This document shows positions 52,752 to 62,338 of a DNA stretch of 64,000 nucleotides, one piece after another; the first letter of the stretch is position 1, and every line of letters starts with the position of its first letter. The translations under genes and the position numbers were made by a program. Source of the stretch: an uncultured Bacilli bacterium (GTDB lineage: Bacteria; Bacillota_I; Bacilli_A; RF39; UBA660). Below the pieces are notes generated by a model, which was given only the letters and a program-made list of their open reading frames with translations, did not search any database and was not told the DNA's origin. The DNA lies in NCBI GenBank assembly GCA_934098525.1, contig CAKONZ010000007.1, positions 1 through 64,000 on the forward strand. The letters run 5' to 3'.

Positions 52752-53441
52752 ATGAATACAAAAGAACTAGAAAATATGTTTTGCGTAAAAAAAGGATGTG
52801 ATCACGGTCCAGCACCAATTCCAGAAGAAGGAAAATGGGTACAAGCAAAAGAAATAAAAGATATTTCAGGATTCACTCATGGAGTAGGTTGGTGTGCACC
52901 ACAACAAGGAGCATGCAAACTAACACTAAACATAAAAGATGGCATAATTAAAGAAGCCCTAATTGAAACAGTTGGTTGCAGTGGGATGACTCAATCAGCA
53001 GCAATGGCTGGAGAAATCTTAACAGGAAAAACACTACTTGAAGCCTTAAATACTGACTTAGTATGTGATGCTATAAATACAGCAATGAGAGAATTATTTT
53101 TACAAATAGTATATGGTAGAAGTCAATCAGCATTTTCTGATAACGGTCTTCCAATTGGAGCAGGTTTAGAAGACTTAGGAAAAAACAAAAGAAGTCAAAT
53201 AGGAACTATATACTCAACTCAAGAAAAAGGAGTTAGATACCTAGAAGTAGCAGAAGGATATGTTTTATCATTAGGATTAGATGAAAATAACGAAGTAATA
53301 GGATACAAATATATTAATTTTGGAAAATTCATGAACCTATACAAAAATAAAAAACCACTAGAAGAAGCAATAAAAGAAGCAACAGGTACATATGGCAGAT
53401 ATGATGAAGCTAAAAAATATATAGATCCAAGAGAGGAATAA
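52752..53441 (+). CDS. IscU/NifU-like scaffold protein linked to GGGtGRT
   Basis: 229 residues. Cys-containing motifs FCVKKGCDHG, GWCAPQQGACKLTL and TVGCSGMTQSAAMAGEIL resemble IscU/NifU scaffold cores; a C-terminal extension follows. Annotated relatives are called iron-sulfur cluster assembly scaffold proteins and sit beside GGGtGRT genes, as here (two bases apart). The real function is not established. TATGGAGGATAT ribosome-binding site. Confidence 0.75.
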   Translation: MNTKELENMFCVKKGCDHGPAPIPEEGKWVQAKEIKDISGFTHGVGWCAPQQGACKLTLNIKDGIIKEALIETVGCSGMTQSAAMAGEILTGKTLLEALNTDLVCDAINTAMRELFLQIVYGRSQSAFSDNGLPIGAGLEDLGKNKRSQIGTIYSTQEKGVRYLEVAEGYVLSLGLDENNEVIGYKYINFGKFMNLYKNKKPLEEAIKEATGTYGRYDEAKKYIDPREE

Positions 53442-53443
53442 TT

Positions 53444-54448
53444 ATGGAATTGTTTGAAAGTTATGATAGAAGAATTGACCAAATAGAATTATTATTTAAA
53501 AAATACAATATAAAAGATTTTAATGAAGCTAAAGAAATATGCTTATCACATGGTTTTGATCCGGAAAAAATAGTAAAAGGAATACAACCAATATGCTTTA
53601 ATGACGCAGTATGGGCTTATACTTTAGGAGCTGCAATAGCCATAAAAGAAAAATGCACAAAAGCCAGTGAAGCTGCTCTAAAAATAGGAGAAGCATTACA
53701 ATCATTTTGTATCAAGGGCTCTGTTTCAGACATTAGAAATGTAGGTATAGGTCATGGTAATCTTGCTTCAATGTTATTAAAAGAAGAAACATCATGTTTT
53801 GCTTTCCTTGCAGGACACGAATCATTCGCAGCAGCAGAAGGTGCAATAGGTATAGTAAACAATGCTAATAAGGTTAGAAAAACACCTCTAAAAATCATAC
53901 TAAATGGTTTAGGTAAAGATGCTGCTCAAATAATATCTAGAATAAATGGTTTCACATATGTACAAACAAAATTTGATTATAATCAAAACGAATTAAAAAT
54001 AATAAAACAAATACCATATTCTAACACTGAAAGAAAAAATGTTTTATGCTATGGAGCAGATGACGTAAGAGAAGGCGTAGCGATAATGCAACATGAAAAA
54101 GTAGATGTTTCAATTACAGGTAACTCTACAAATCCAACTCGTTTTCAACATCCAGTAGCAGGAATTTACAAAAAAGAATGTGAAGAAAACAATAAAAAAT
54201 ATTTTTCAGTTGCCTCAGGCGGTGGAACAGGAAGAACCCTTCATCCCGATAATATGGCAGCAGGACCAGCAAGCTATGGACTTACAGACACAATGGGAAG
54301 GATGCATAGCAATGTTCAATTTGCCGGATCATCTTCTGTACCTGCTCATGTTGAAATGATGGGACTTATAGGAATGGGAAATAATCCAATGGTCGGAGCA
54401 ACAGTAGCAATTTCTGTAGCAGTTGAAGAATCATTAAAAAAAGCTTAG
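53444..54448 (+). CDS. GGGtGRT family protein
   Basis: 334 residues with the name-giving GGGTGRTLHPDNMAAGPASYG (about 265-285) and a conserved GHGNLASMLLKEETSCFAFLAGHESFAAAEGAIG. The family is found in anaerobic Firmicutes with an IscU-like partner and has no demonstrated activity I know of. Full length, GAGAGGAATAATT ribosome-binding site. Confidence 0.88.
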   Translation: MELFESYDRRIDQIELLFKKYNIKDFNEAKEICLSHGFDPEKIVKGIQPICFNDAVWAYTLGAAIAIKEKCTKASEAALKIGEALQSFCIKGSVSDIRNVGIGHGNLASMLLKEETSCFAFLAGHESFAAAEGAIGIVNNANKVRKTPLKIILNGLGKDAAQIISRINGFTYVQTKFDYNQNELKIIKQIPYSNTERKNVLCYGADDVREGVAIMQHEKVDVSITGNSTNPTRFQHPVAGIYKKECEENNKKYFSVASGGGTGRTLHPDNMAAGPASYGLTDTMGRMHSNVQFAGSSSVPAHVEMMGLIGMGNNPMVGATVAISVAVEESLKKA

Positions 54449-54457
54449 GCTTTTTTT
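54436..54457 (+). terminator. Rho-independent terminator
   Basis: A7-GC, TTAG loop, GC-T7 (54436-54457), overlapping the GGGtGRT stop codon. Confidence 0.6.
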
Positions 54458-54515
54458 ATTTGATATTTTAATAATTTAGTGTATAATGTAGTTATTAGAA
54501 ATTTGAGGTGTAAAT

Positions 54516-56165
54516 ATGACATTAAAAGAATATAGTGATTTTTTAATACCAAATGTTGAACATGATTATTTATATTATGAAAAAAAATATCCAGAAAGAA
54601 ATCTAAAAGAAGGAGCAATGGTTACAAGATTTGCGCCATCTCCTACAGGCTTTGTTCATATGGGATCTTTATATACATCATTTTCAGATTTACAATTAGC
54701 CAAACAAACTAATGGTATAGCGTATTTAAGAATTGAAGATACAGATCAAAAAAGAGAAGTAGAAAATGGCATTGAAGGAATAATAAAAGATTTTGAATCA
54801 TTAGGAATATCTTGGGATGAAGGTCCTATATATGGAGGAAATTATGGACCTTATGTTCAAAGCGAAAGAAAAGATATATATCGTGCCTATGCTAAAAAAT
54901 TAATAGAAGAATCCCTAGCGTATCCTTGTTTCTGTTCAGCTGAAGATTTAAAAGAAATTAGAGAAATTCAAGAACTAAATAAAGAAAGAATCGGATACTA
55001 TGGTACATGGGCAAAATGCCGTAATATACCAATGGAAGAAGCAATAAGAAGAATAGAAGCAAATGAAAAATACATAATAAGATTAAAATCTCAAGGAAAC
55101 TTCAATAACAAAATAATTCTTGAAGACTGCATCAAAGGAAATATCGAAATGCCAGAAAATGATATGGACATAGTAATAATAAAATCAGATGGTTTACCAA
55201 CATATCATTTTGCTCATGCTATTGATGATCATCTAATGCATACAACTCATGTAATAAGAGGAGATGAATGGGTTTCATCATATCCAATCCATCATGAATT
55301 ATTTAATCTTTTAGGATTTAAACGTCCAAAATATGCTCATATTGCTCCAATAACAATAAGAGAAAATGAAACAGTCAGAAAACTATCAAAAAGAAAAGAC
55401 AAAGAAGCAGCTATAAGTTATTACTATAACTTAGGAATTCCTACTGAAGTAATAAGATTATATCTAGCAACTGTTAATAACTCTTCATTTGAAGAATGGT
55501 ATACAGAAAATCCTAAACTAACTATAGATGACTATAACTTTACATTTGATAAAATGCCAGTAGGGGGATCACTATTCGATATAAATAAACTAATAAGTAT
55601 ATCAAAAATATATTTTGGAAACCTATCAAAAGAACAACTATATGAAGGATTAATAAAATATACAAAATCATTTGACAAAGAGTTCTTTGATATATTAACA
55701 AACAATAAAGAATATGCACTAAACGTATTAAATATAGAAAGAGAAAAACCAAATCCAAGAAAAGATATATCATGTTATAAAGATGTAAAAGAATTAAATT
55801 GGTATATGTTTGACAAATTATATGAAGAACACGAAAAAACTTACGAATTCATGAAAATAAATGACATAGAAGAAATAAAAAACATTTTAAAAACATATAT
55901 AGAAAAATATATAGATTTAGAAACAGATCAAAACACTTGGTTTGATAAAATAAAATCTCTAGCAGAAGAACTAGGATATGCTAAAGAAGTAAAACTATTC
56001 AAAAAAAATCCAGATGAATATAAAGGACACGTTGGAGATGTTGCAACTGTTCTAAGAGTAGTATTAACTACAAAAAATCAAACACCTGATTTATATGAAA
56101 TAATGAAAGTTTTATCAAAAGAAGAAGTAATAAAAAGATACGAAAATTTTATAAAAAATAATTAA
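54516..56165 (+). CDS. gltX: Glutamyl-tRNA synthetase
   Basis: 549 residues, class I synthetase: RFAPSPTGFVHMGSLYT (HIGH-type, about 38-54), the Glu-binding YLRIEDTDQKRE, CFCSAEDL zinc-type motif, DGLPTYHFAHAIDDHLMHTTHVIRGDEW and KLSKRKD (KMSKS-type). About 35 residues precede the core, longer than usual, and the C-terminal anticodon domain is long. GAGGTGTAAAT ribosome-binding site. Confidence 0.95.
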   Translation: MTLKEYSDFLIPNVEHDYLYYEKKYPERNLKEGAMVTRFAPSPTGFVHMGSLYTSFSDLQLAKQTNGIAYLRIEDTDQKREVENGIEGIIKDFESLGISWDEGPIYGGNYGPYVQSERKDIYRAYAKKLIEESLAYPCFCSAEDLKEIREIQELNKERIGYYGTWAKCRNIPMEEAIRRIEANEKYIIRLKSQGNFNNKIILEDCIKGNIEMPENDMDIVIIKSDGLPTYHFAHAIDDHLMHTTHVIRGDEWVSSYPIHHELFNLLGFKRPKYAHIAPITIRENETVRKLSKRKDKEAAISYYYNLGIPTEVIRLYLATVNNSSFEEWYTENPKLTIDDYNFTFDKMPVGGSLFDINKLISISKIYFGNLSKEQLYEGLIKYTKSFDKEFFDILTNNKEYALNVLNIEREKPNPRKDISCYKDVKELNWYMFDKLYEEHEKTYEFMKINDIEEIKNILKTYIEKYIDLETDQNTWFDKIKSLAEELGYAKEVKLFKKNPDEYKGHVGDVATVLRVVLTTKNQTPDLYEIMKVLSKEEVIKRYENFIKNN

Positions 56166-56168
56166 CCG

Positions 56169-56199
56169 AAAGTTCATAAGTAAATTATGAACTTTTTTA
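56169..56199 (+). terminator. gltX terminator
   Basis: AAAGTTCATAA (56169-56179) pairs with TTATGAACTTT (56185-56195), T-run. Confidence 0.9.
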
Positions 56200-56304
56200 T
56201 TGAAAAAAATATAAAAACCAAAAATGATATGTTATAATTAAAAAGGATAGTAGTGAAAGATAATCATCTATACCAATAATAAACGTAAGAAAGAAGGAAA
56301 AAAT

Positions 56305-57531
56305 ATGGGATTTATTAAAGCATTTTCAGGTGCCTTAAGTGGTACATTAGCAGATCAATGGCAAGATTTTTATATGCCAAGACAAGATGTTCCTGCAACA
56401 GCTGCATTATTTCAAGCAGTACCAAGTGGAACAAACAATGGTAGAGGAGAAAATTATAAAGGAAACGACAATATTATTACAAATGGTAGTAAAATTATAG
56501 TTCCTGAAAAAACAGCTCTAATTACAATTCAAGATGGCGCTATCACTGGATATGTTGCTGAACCAGGAGGATTCATATTTAGATCAGATGATCCATCTTC
56601 TAAATCAATATTTGCAGGTGATGGAATAATTGGACAACTTGCAGCATCAACTTGGGAAAAAGTTAAATTTGGTGGACAACCAGGATCACAACAACTAGCA
56701 TTTTATATTAACCTAAAAGAAATACCAAATAATAGATTTGGAACTCAATCTGAAATTTATTGGGACGATGCATACTTTGGTACACAAGTAGGAGCAGTGA
56801 CAAGAGGTACATATACATTACAAATAGTTGATCCATTATTATTTGTTAAAAACTTTGTACCAGCTAAATACTTACAACCAAACGCTCCAGTATTTGATTT
56901 TGCTGACATGGATAACGAAGCAGGTGCTCAATTATTTAATGAAGTTGTTTCAACATTATCAGCAGCATTCTCAAATTATACAAACGATCCTTCAAAGGGA
57001 AATAGAATCTCTAAAATTCAAGGAGACCAAATTGGATTTGCACAAGCTATGGCTCAAGCTGTAGAAGATGCATATCAATGGAAAACAACAAGAGGTTTAG
57101 AAATTGTTAAAACAGCAATTTTAGCTATTGAATACGACAATGATACAAAAGAATTAATGAAAGACGTTAAAAAAGCTGATGCCTTATCAGGAGCTAGAGG
57201 TAATGCATTTATGCAACAAGCAGCTGCAAGAGGAATGCAAGCAGCTGGTGAAAATGGTGGTGGCACAGGTATGGCATTCATGGGAATGGGAATGAATGCA
57301 GCTGGTGGAATGATGAACGGAATGCAACAACCTAATACTCAATCAAGTTATCAACCAGCATTTGGACAACCACAATCTCAACCAATTAATCCTCAAAACC
57401 AACCTCAACAACCAACACAAACAAATGAAGATCCAACTGAAAAACTAATAAATGCTAAAAAATTATTAGATGCTGGAGTTATTACACAAGAAGATTATGA
57501 CAAATTAAAAGCTCAAGTTTTAGGATTATAA
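56305..57531 (+). CDS. SPFH-domain protein with SHOCT tail (YdjI-like)
   Basis: 408 residues. The SPFH/virion-core-like domain opens MGFIKAFSGALSGTLADQWQDFY and includes NGSKIIVPEKTALITIQDGAITGYVAEPGGFIF. A Gly/Met/Gln-rich linker (about 295-375) precedes a SHOCT motif (LINAKKLLDAGVITQEDYDKLKAQVLGL). The Bacillus YdjI relative acts with zinc-ribbon YdjG/YdjH and PspA in envelope stress; a zinc-ribbon gene follows three bases later. AGAAGGAAAAAAT ribosome-binding site. Confidence 0.85.
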   Translation: MGFIKAFSGALSGTLADQWQDFYMPRQDVPATAALFQAVPSGTNNGRGENYKGNDNIITNGSKIIVPEKTALITIQDGAITGYVAEPGGFIFRSDDPSSKSIFAGDGIIGQLAASTWEKVKFGGQPGSQQLAFYINLKEIPNNRFGTQSEIYWDDAYFGTQVGAVTRGTYTLQIVDPLLFVKNFVPAKYLQPNAPVFDFADMDNEAGAQLFNEVVSTLSAAFSNYTNDPSKGNRISKIQGDQIGFAQAMAQAVEDAYQWKTTRGLEIVKTAILAIEYDNDTKELMKDVKKADALSGARGNAFMQQAAARGMQAAGENGGGTGMAFMGMGMNAAGGMMNGMQQPNTQSSYQPAFGQPQSQPINPQNQPQQPTQTNEDPTEKLINAKKLLDAGVITQEDYDKLKAQVLGL

Positions 57532-57534
57532 AAT

Positions 57535-59031
57535 ATGGATGAAAAAGATATAATCCCTAATGAACAAGCAAATCAAAATATAAAAATTGTTAAAACAGAC
57601 GTTGACTCACATGATGGACAAAATAAATGTCCAAAATGTGGAGCAACAGATATTTCAACAAATACTCAAAACGGAAAACTAAGATGTAATTTCTGTCGTT
57701 ATGAATTTGAACCTGAAAAAATAACAGGAATGGAAGAAAATATCAAAAACCTAGAAGGACAAATTATAGGATCAGGAGCTCAAGATATAGTAGCAGACAC
57801 AAAAGACATCCTAACATTTAAATGTAGTAGTTGTGGTGCCGAGGTAGTAATAGACACATCTTCTCAATCAGGAGCAAGATGTCACTGGTGTAGAAATACA
57901 TTATCAGTAAATCAACAAATTCCAAATGGTAGTGTTCCAGATGTAGTTTTACCATTCACTGTAAGTAAAGAAAACGCAAAAACAGAAATAGAAAAATTTG
58001 TAGGTAAAAGAAAATTTTATGCTCATCCAAAATTTAGACAAGAATTTACAACAAATAATATCATGGGAGTATATTTCCCTTATATGATAGTAGATGTAAA
58101 TGCTCATGCCAAACTAATAGGACAAGGAGAACATAAAATAAGAGAATACACCGTTGGTAGTGACAATAATAGAAAAACATACTATGATGCTGATTTATAC
58201 CATGTAGAAAGAGACTTTGATATAACAATTAATGGACTATCAATAGAATCAAACTCTGATAGATTAAATATAAATTCAAAAGAGAAAACAAACAATATTA
58301 TTAATTCAATAATGCCGTTTGACATAGAAAACTGTGTTAAATATAATGCAAATTACCTAAAAGGTTATACATCTGAAAGAAGAGATACAAACATTGAACA
58401 ATTAAAAACAATTGTTGATACACAAGCAAAAGATATAGCAAGATACGCTGCAAATGATACACTAGGAGAATACGATAGAGGTGTAGCATGGGCTAATGAA
58501 CAATTTGACATAAAGGGACAACAATGGAGAGCTGCTTACTTACCAGTATGGCTATACAGCTATCAAGAAGTGAAAAAAGATAAAAAATTATTACACTATG
58601 TAGCAGTAAACGCCAGAACAAAAGAAACAATGGGTAGTGTTCCAATTCATATGCCAAAACTATTATTAATTTCATTTCTAATAGAAATTATTGGTTTATT
58701 ATTAATGTTATTTGTAGACTGGGATTACAGTTGGTTATTCTTGTCACTCGGTATAATATATTTTCTAATTATTCATAGCAAATATAGAAATACTGGTGCT
58801 AGACATTCATATGAAACACAAACTGAAAAAGACATGCGAAACTTAAAATCAACAGATGACTTTATAAAAACAGAAAAAGGATTATCAAATTCAATGATCG
58901 AAGGGGCTAATAATAAAAGATTAGAAGGTAATTCCAATAGAGGATTAACAAATAAAATTAGCTCATTAACAGGAAATGATAAAGTTGTCAATTTTATAAA
59001 AAATAACATTGATAATAGAGGAGGTAAATAA
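57535..59031 (+). CDS. Double zinc-ribbon membrane protein (YdjG-like)
   Basis: 498 residues. Two zinc ribbons: CPKCGATDI...CNFCRYEF (about 32-58) and CSSCGAEV...CHWCRNTL (about 96-118). Then a large soluble domain and two adjacent transmembrane helices (about 376-412), and a charged tail. Layout and adjacency to an SPFH protein match the ydjGHI stress operon. Ends in a TAATG overlap with the next gene. Confidence 0.78.
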   Translation: MDEKDIIPNEQANQNIKIVKTDVDSHDGQNKCPKCGATDISTNTQNGKLRCNFCRYEFEPEKITGMEENIKNLEGQIIGSGAQDIVADTKDILTFKCSSCGAEVVIDTSSQSGARCHWCRNTLSVNQQIPNGSVPDVVLPFTVSKENAKTEIEKFVGKRKFYAHPKFRQEFTTNNIMGVYFPYMIVDVNAHAKLIGQGEHKIREYTVGSDNNRKTYYDADLYHVERDFDITINGLSIESNSDRLNINSKEKTNNIINSIMPFDIENCVKYNANYLKGYTSERRDTNIEQLKTIVDTQAKDIARYAANDTLGEYDRGVAWANEQFDIKGQQWRAAYLPVWLYSYQEVKKDKKLLHYVAVNARTKETMGSVPIHMPKLLLISFLIEIIGLLLMLFVDWDYSWLFLSLGIIYFLIIHSKYRNTGARHSYETQTEKDMRNLKSTDDFIKTEKGLSNSMIEGANNKRLEGNSNRGLTNKISSLTGNDKVVNFIKNNIDNRGGK

Positions 59032-59909
59032 TGATTTGTCCAAAATGTGGTACTAACAACAATGACGGATCAAGTTTTTGTATAAGATGTGGTGCTAACT
59101 TAATAGAAAACAATATGACACCACAACCAAATAATAATGTACAAAATAATGAATATTTAGAACAACCTATAAATCAACCAATGAATAATCAAACTGTTCA
59201 ACCTCAAATAAATTCTTTGTCATATCAACAACCAATTAATAGTGTTAATAATACTCAATTAGATTATTTTAATTACATGTTCAATGCTTTCTTAAAACCA
59301 GTTGAATGTTTTAAAAAAGAAGAAAATAAATTTAACGATACTAAGACATCAATTATTTTTAGTAGTATTATTGCTGTTATTATTATGATAATAAATCTAA
59401 TAAAAACAATGATTTCTGCTATTTTAACAAAATCATTTGACTATACAACTTTTAAAACAAAAACAACAATTGATTTCAGTAAACTAAAAGACTTAAATTA
59501 TATAGATTTAATAGGTAAACAACTATTAATATACGCAGGAATAATCTTAGTTATTGCATTAGTTTATTATTTAGCATCTTTAGTAATAAAAAAACAAACT
59601 ATCTTTACTAAAATGTTAGCAATATCAGCTACTTCAGTTATGCCATTTGTAATATTAGGTATGGTAATATCTCCAATTTTAGGTAAAATATGGACACCAT
59701 TATCAATCATATCACTAGTAATCGGAGTAGTTTATTCACTATTAATTTTTATCACACTAATAAACAAAGATATTACTTTTGATAATGAAGATAAAAAAAT
59801 ATATTTTAATCTTGTATGTTTATCAATTTTAGGAAGTGCTTTATATTATGTATATATAAAACTATTAATAAGTAGCAAAGTAAGTGATTTATTAGACTTC
59901 TTTGGTTAA
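59031..59909 (+). CDS. Zinc-ribbon membrane protein, Yip1-like
   Basis: 292 residues. N-terminal ribbon CPKCGTNNNDGSSFCIRCG, an Asn/Gln/Pro-rich linker (about 25-70), then five hydrophobic segments with the layout of Yip1-type membrane proteins (FNAFLKPVECFKKEE...). Translationally coupled to the YdjG-like gene. Confidence 0.75.
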   Translation: MICPKCGTNNNDGSSFCIRCGANLIENNMTPQPNNNVQNNEYLEQPINQPMNNQTVQPQINSLSYQQPINSVNNTQLDYFNYMFNAFLKPVECFKKEENKFNDTKTSIIFSSIIAVIIMIINLIKTMISAILTKSFDYTTFKTKTTIDFSKLKDLNYIDLIGKQLLIYAGIILVIALVYYLASLVIKKQTIFTKMLAISATSVMPFVILGMVISPILGKIWTPLSIISLVIGVVYSLLIFITLINKDITFDNEDKKIYFNLVCLSILGSALYYVYIKLLISSKVSDLLDFFG

Positions 59910-59929
59910 AAAACTAATCAAAAAATATA

Positions 59930-59957
59930 TAAGCAACTAAGGTTTTGGTTGCTTTTT
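59930..59957 (+). terminator. Rho-independent terminator
   Basis: AAGCAAC (59930-59936) pairs with GTTGCTT (59947-59953), T-run. The next start follows closely, so it may attenuate rather than end the operon. Confidence 0.7.
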
Positions 59958-59975
59958 TAAAAAGGAAGTGAAAAA

Positions 59976-62321
59976 ATGTTTTGTAAAGAATGTCAAAATA
60001 AAATAACTAATAAATCATACTTTTGTCCTAATTGTGGAAATAATTTAAAACTAAATAAAAAAAGAAATACCAAACTAATAATGTTTATATCATTAATCAT
60101 AATATCAGCTTTAATTATTGCCTTAGGATATTTTTGTTATACTTATTTTAACAAAAATAAAAATGACATATCAAAAGAAACAAAAAATTATAACACCCTA
60201 GAAAAAATTAAATCAGATTATGAAAAAGGCAATATAAATGTAAAAGATTATTTTTCTCAACTAGTATATTTAGAATTTGATTCACCAAAATTAGATTCAA
60301 AATATCTTTCTGATTATGAATATTACACAACAGAATGTGAACTATATACAGATGAAGTATTAAATAATCATTATGAAAAACTAGATCAAGATGTTATTAA
60401 ATTTTATTTAGCTAACAAATCTATGACTAATGTAGTTCTAGGAGAGAAAAAAGCCAGTATAACTAAACTACCAAATAACACTACCAATCTTAAAGCTAAA
60501 CAATTAGAAGAAAATAAAAATAACATTATAAATCATAGATTAGAAAATGTTTACTTAACAAAAGAAGGACATTTCCTAATTTGGTATACAAGTCGTGGTG
60601 ATGATGCAATTACAGAAAAACAATTAAAATCTCTAGCAGAAGGCTTGGAAGATAGTATCACCAAATATGAACAATACTTTGGAATAAAGTATTCTTATAC
60701 TCCTTATGTTGATAATAGATACTTTAATGAAGATTGGAAAAATGCTAAAGAAACTTTAAAACAAAATAACATATCAACATCATCATTAAAAACAGCCATG
60801 AGTGTTTATGTCTATGATACTGGTAGCCAAACAGTTTTAGCAAGCTATAATGATGAAAATGACGTTGTCAAATGGCTTAATCGTTCATTAGTGCTAGATA
60901 TCCTAGACCAAGATGGTATCGTAAATTATCCATATATAGTAATAAACAAAAAAGGTATATCTAATAATATTAATAGTCTAAGTCAACTCTATAATCATGA
61001 ATTATTTCATCATATGCAATACTTATTTTGTAAATCAACAACAGGTAAAAGATGCCTAGCAGATGAAACACTTATTGAAGGAATGGCAAATTTTGCAAGC
61101 GCAAAAGTAAGTGATGTGTCAACAACTAACAATTTCTTAAATAATTGGGCAGGTATTTATACAAAAAACACAAGTACTAAATTATCTGATATCGTTGATA
61201 GCAAAGGTAGCAAAGGTTATGCTTTATTCCCATATTTTTATTCATATTCTACTCAAGTAAATAATTGGGAAAAAATACTTATGAATGCTCACAACTACAA
61301 AGATGCTTTCAACTATATCAAAAATAATACTCCTAAAAAGAACCTAGTAAGCACAATAAATGACCTAGCATATTACTCAATTAGTCAAAATTATGATAAT
61401 AAATCATTAAAATCAATAACAGGAATTAGAAACAAAATAAATTTAGAAAATAACAAAAAATACAACTTAACAATAAATGCTGGCTCAATAGACTATTTTG
61501 ATCTAACAAAAACTCCCAATCTAAATATATTAACAAAAAATAATACCTATCTAACTATAAAACTATATGGTTACAAAGAGGGAATATACAAAGAAATTAA
61601 GGCATCCTCTAACAGTATGAAACTTGATACTACTTTTTTTGCAAATTATGATAAATTTTACTTAGCAGTAACCAATGGAGATTTAACAAACTCTCATAAT
61701 TACACAATAGATACTAAAAACAATAAACAACAAAACAATAATGAATATATAACTTCTTTCAATAACTATAATATAGAAATAATCATAAACACAAAAAATA
61801 ATGGGGTAGAATTAGAACAACATTCAAAAGGTACAATTGATGAACTTCATCAAAAAGAATATTTAGAAACAAAAACAAACACAATGGGTATAAAAATTAC
61901 CAATAAAATATATTATGATTTTGATACAGGTTATACTTATATATCACAACCATTTAAAGAAGATTATTGGCTTAAAGAAAAAGGAACATCACAAATAGTA
62001 GATTTAGGAAAAATCCTAGACAAACTAATTAGTATGGAAGATGTTACAAAAATCTCAAACAATCACTATAAAGTAAAAATGACAGAAAATGATATTAAAA
62101 ATCTAATAAATTTTGCAAACTCTTCCTCATCAACTATCAAAAAAGATATCAATATTGACGTTTATACTAAAAATGGCTATATAGTAGAATTAAAATATGA
62201 CTTTACAAAATTAATATCAGGATTTGAACAATTTACCACAACAATAAAATTTTCTAACTATAATAATGCCGGTAATGTTGAAATTCCTCAAACAATAATT
62301 AATAATGCAAAAAATCAATAA
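59976..62321 (+). CDS. Zinc-ribbon, membrane-anchored metallopeptidase-like protein
   Basis: 781 residues. Cytosolic N-terminal zinc ribbon (CKECQNK...CPNCGNN), one transmembrane helix (about 33-54), then a long extracytoplasmic part. At about residues 340-344 lies YNHELFHHMQY (HExxH) and about 25 residues later DETLIEGMANFAS, whose Glu could be the third ligand. The C-terminal 300 residues are beta-rich and unrecognised. Likely an extracellular protease. GGAAGTG ribosome-binding site. Confidence 0.72.
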   Translation: MFCKECQNKITNKSYFCPNCGNNLKLNKKRNTKLIMFISLIIISALIIALGYFCYTYFNKNKNDISKETKNYNTLEKIKSDYEKGNINVKDYFSQLVYLEFDSPKLDSKYLSDYEYYTTECELYTDEVLNNHYEKLDQDVIKFYLANKSMTNVVLGEKKASITKLPNNTTNLKAKQLEENKNNIINHRLENVYLTKEGHFLIWYTSRGDDAITEKQLKSLAEGLEDSITKYEQYFGIKYSYTPYVDNRYFNEDWKNAKETLKQNNISTSSLKTAMSVYVYDTGSQTVLASYNDENDVVKWLNRSLVLDILDQDGIVNYPYIVINKKGISNNINSLSQLYNHELFHHMQYLFCKSTTGKRCLADETLIEGMANFASAKVSDVSTTNNFLNNWAGIYTKNTSTKLSDIVDSKGSKGYALFPYFYSYSTQVNNWEKILMNAHNYKDAFNYIKNNTPKKNLVSTINDLAYYSISQNYDNKSLKSITGIRNKINLENNKKYNLTINAGSIDYFDLTKTPNLNILTKNNTYLTIKLYGYKEGIYKEIKASSNSMKLDTTFFANYDKFYLAVTNGDLTNSHNYTIDTKNNKQQNNNEYITSFNNYNIEIIINTKNNGVELEQHSKGTIDELHQKEYLETKTNTMGIKITNKIYYDFDTGYTYISQPFKEDYWLKEKGTSQIVDLGKILDKLISMEDVTKISNNHYKVKMTENDIKNLINFANSSSSTIKKDINIDVYTKNGYIVELKYDFTKLISGFEQFTTTIKFSNYNNAGNVEIPQTIINNAKNQ

Positions 62322-62338
62322 TTTTAAGGAGATAGAAA

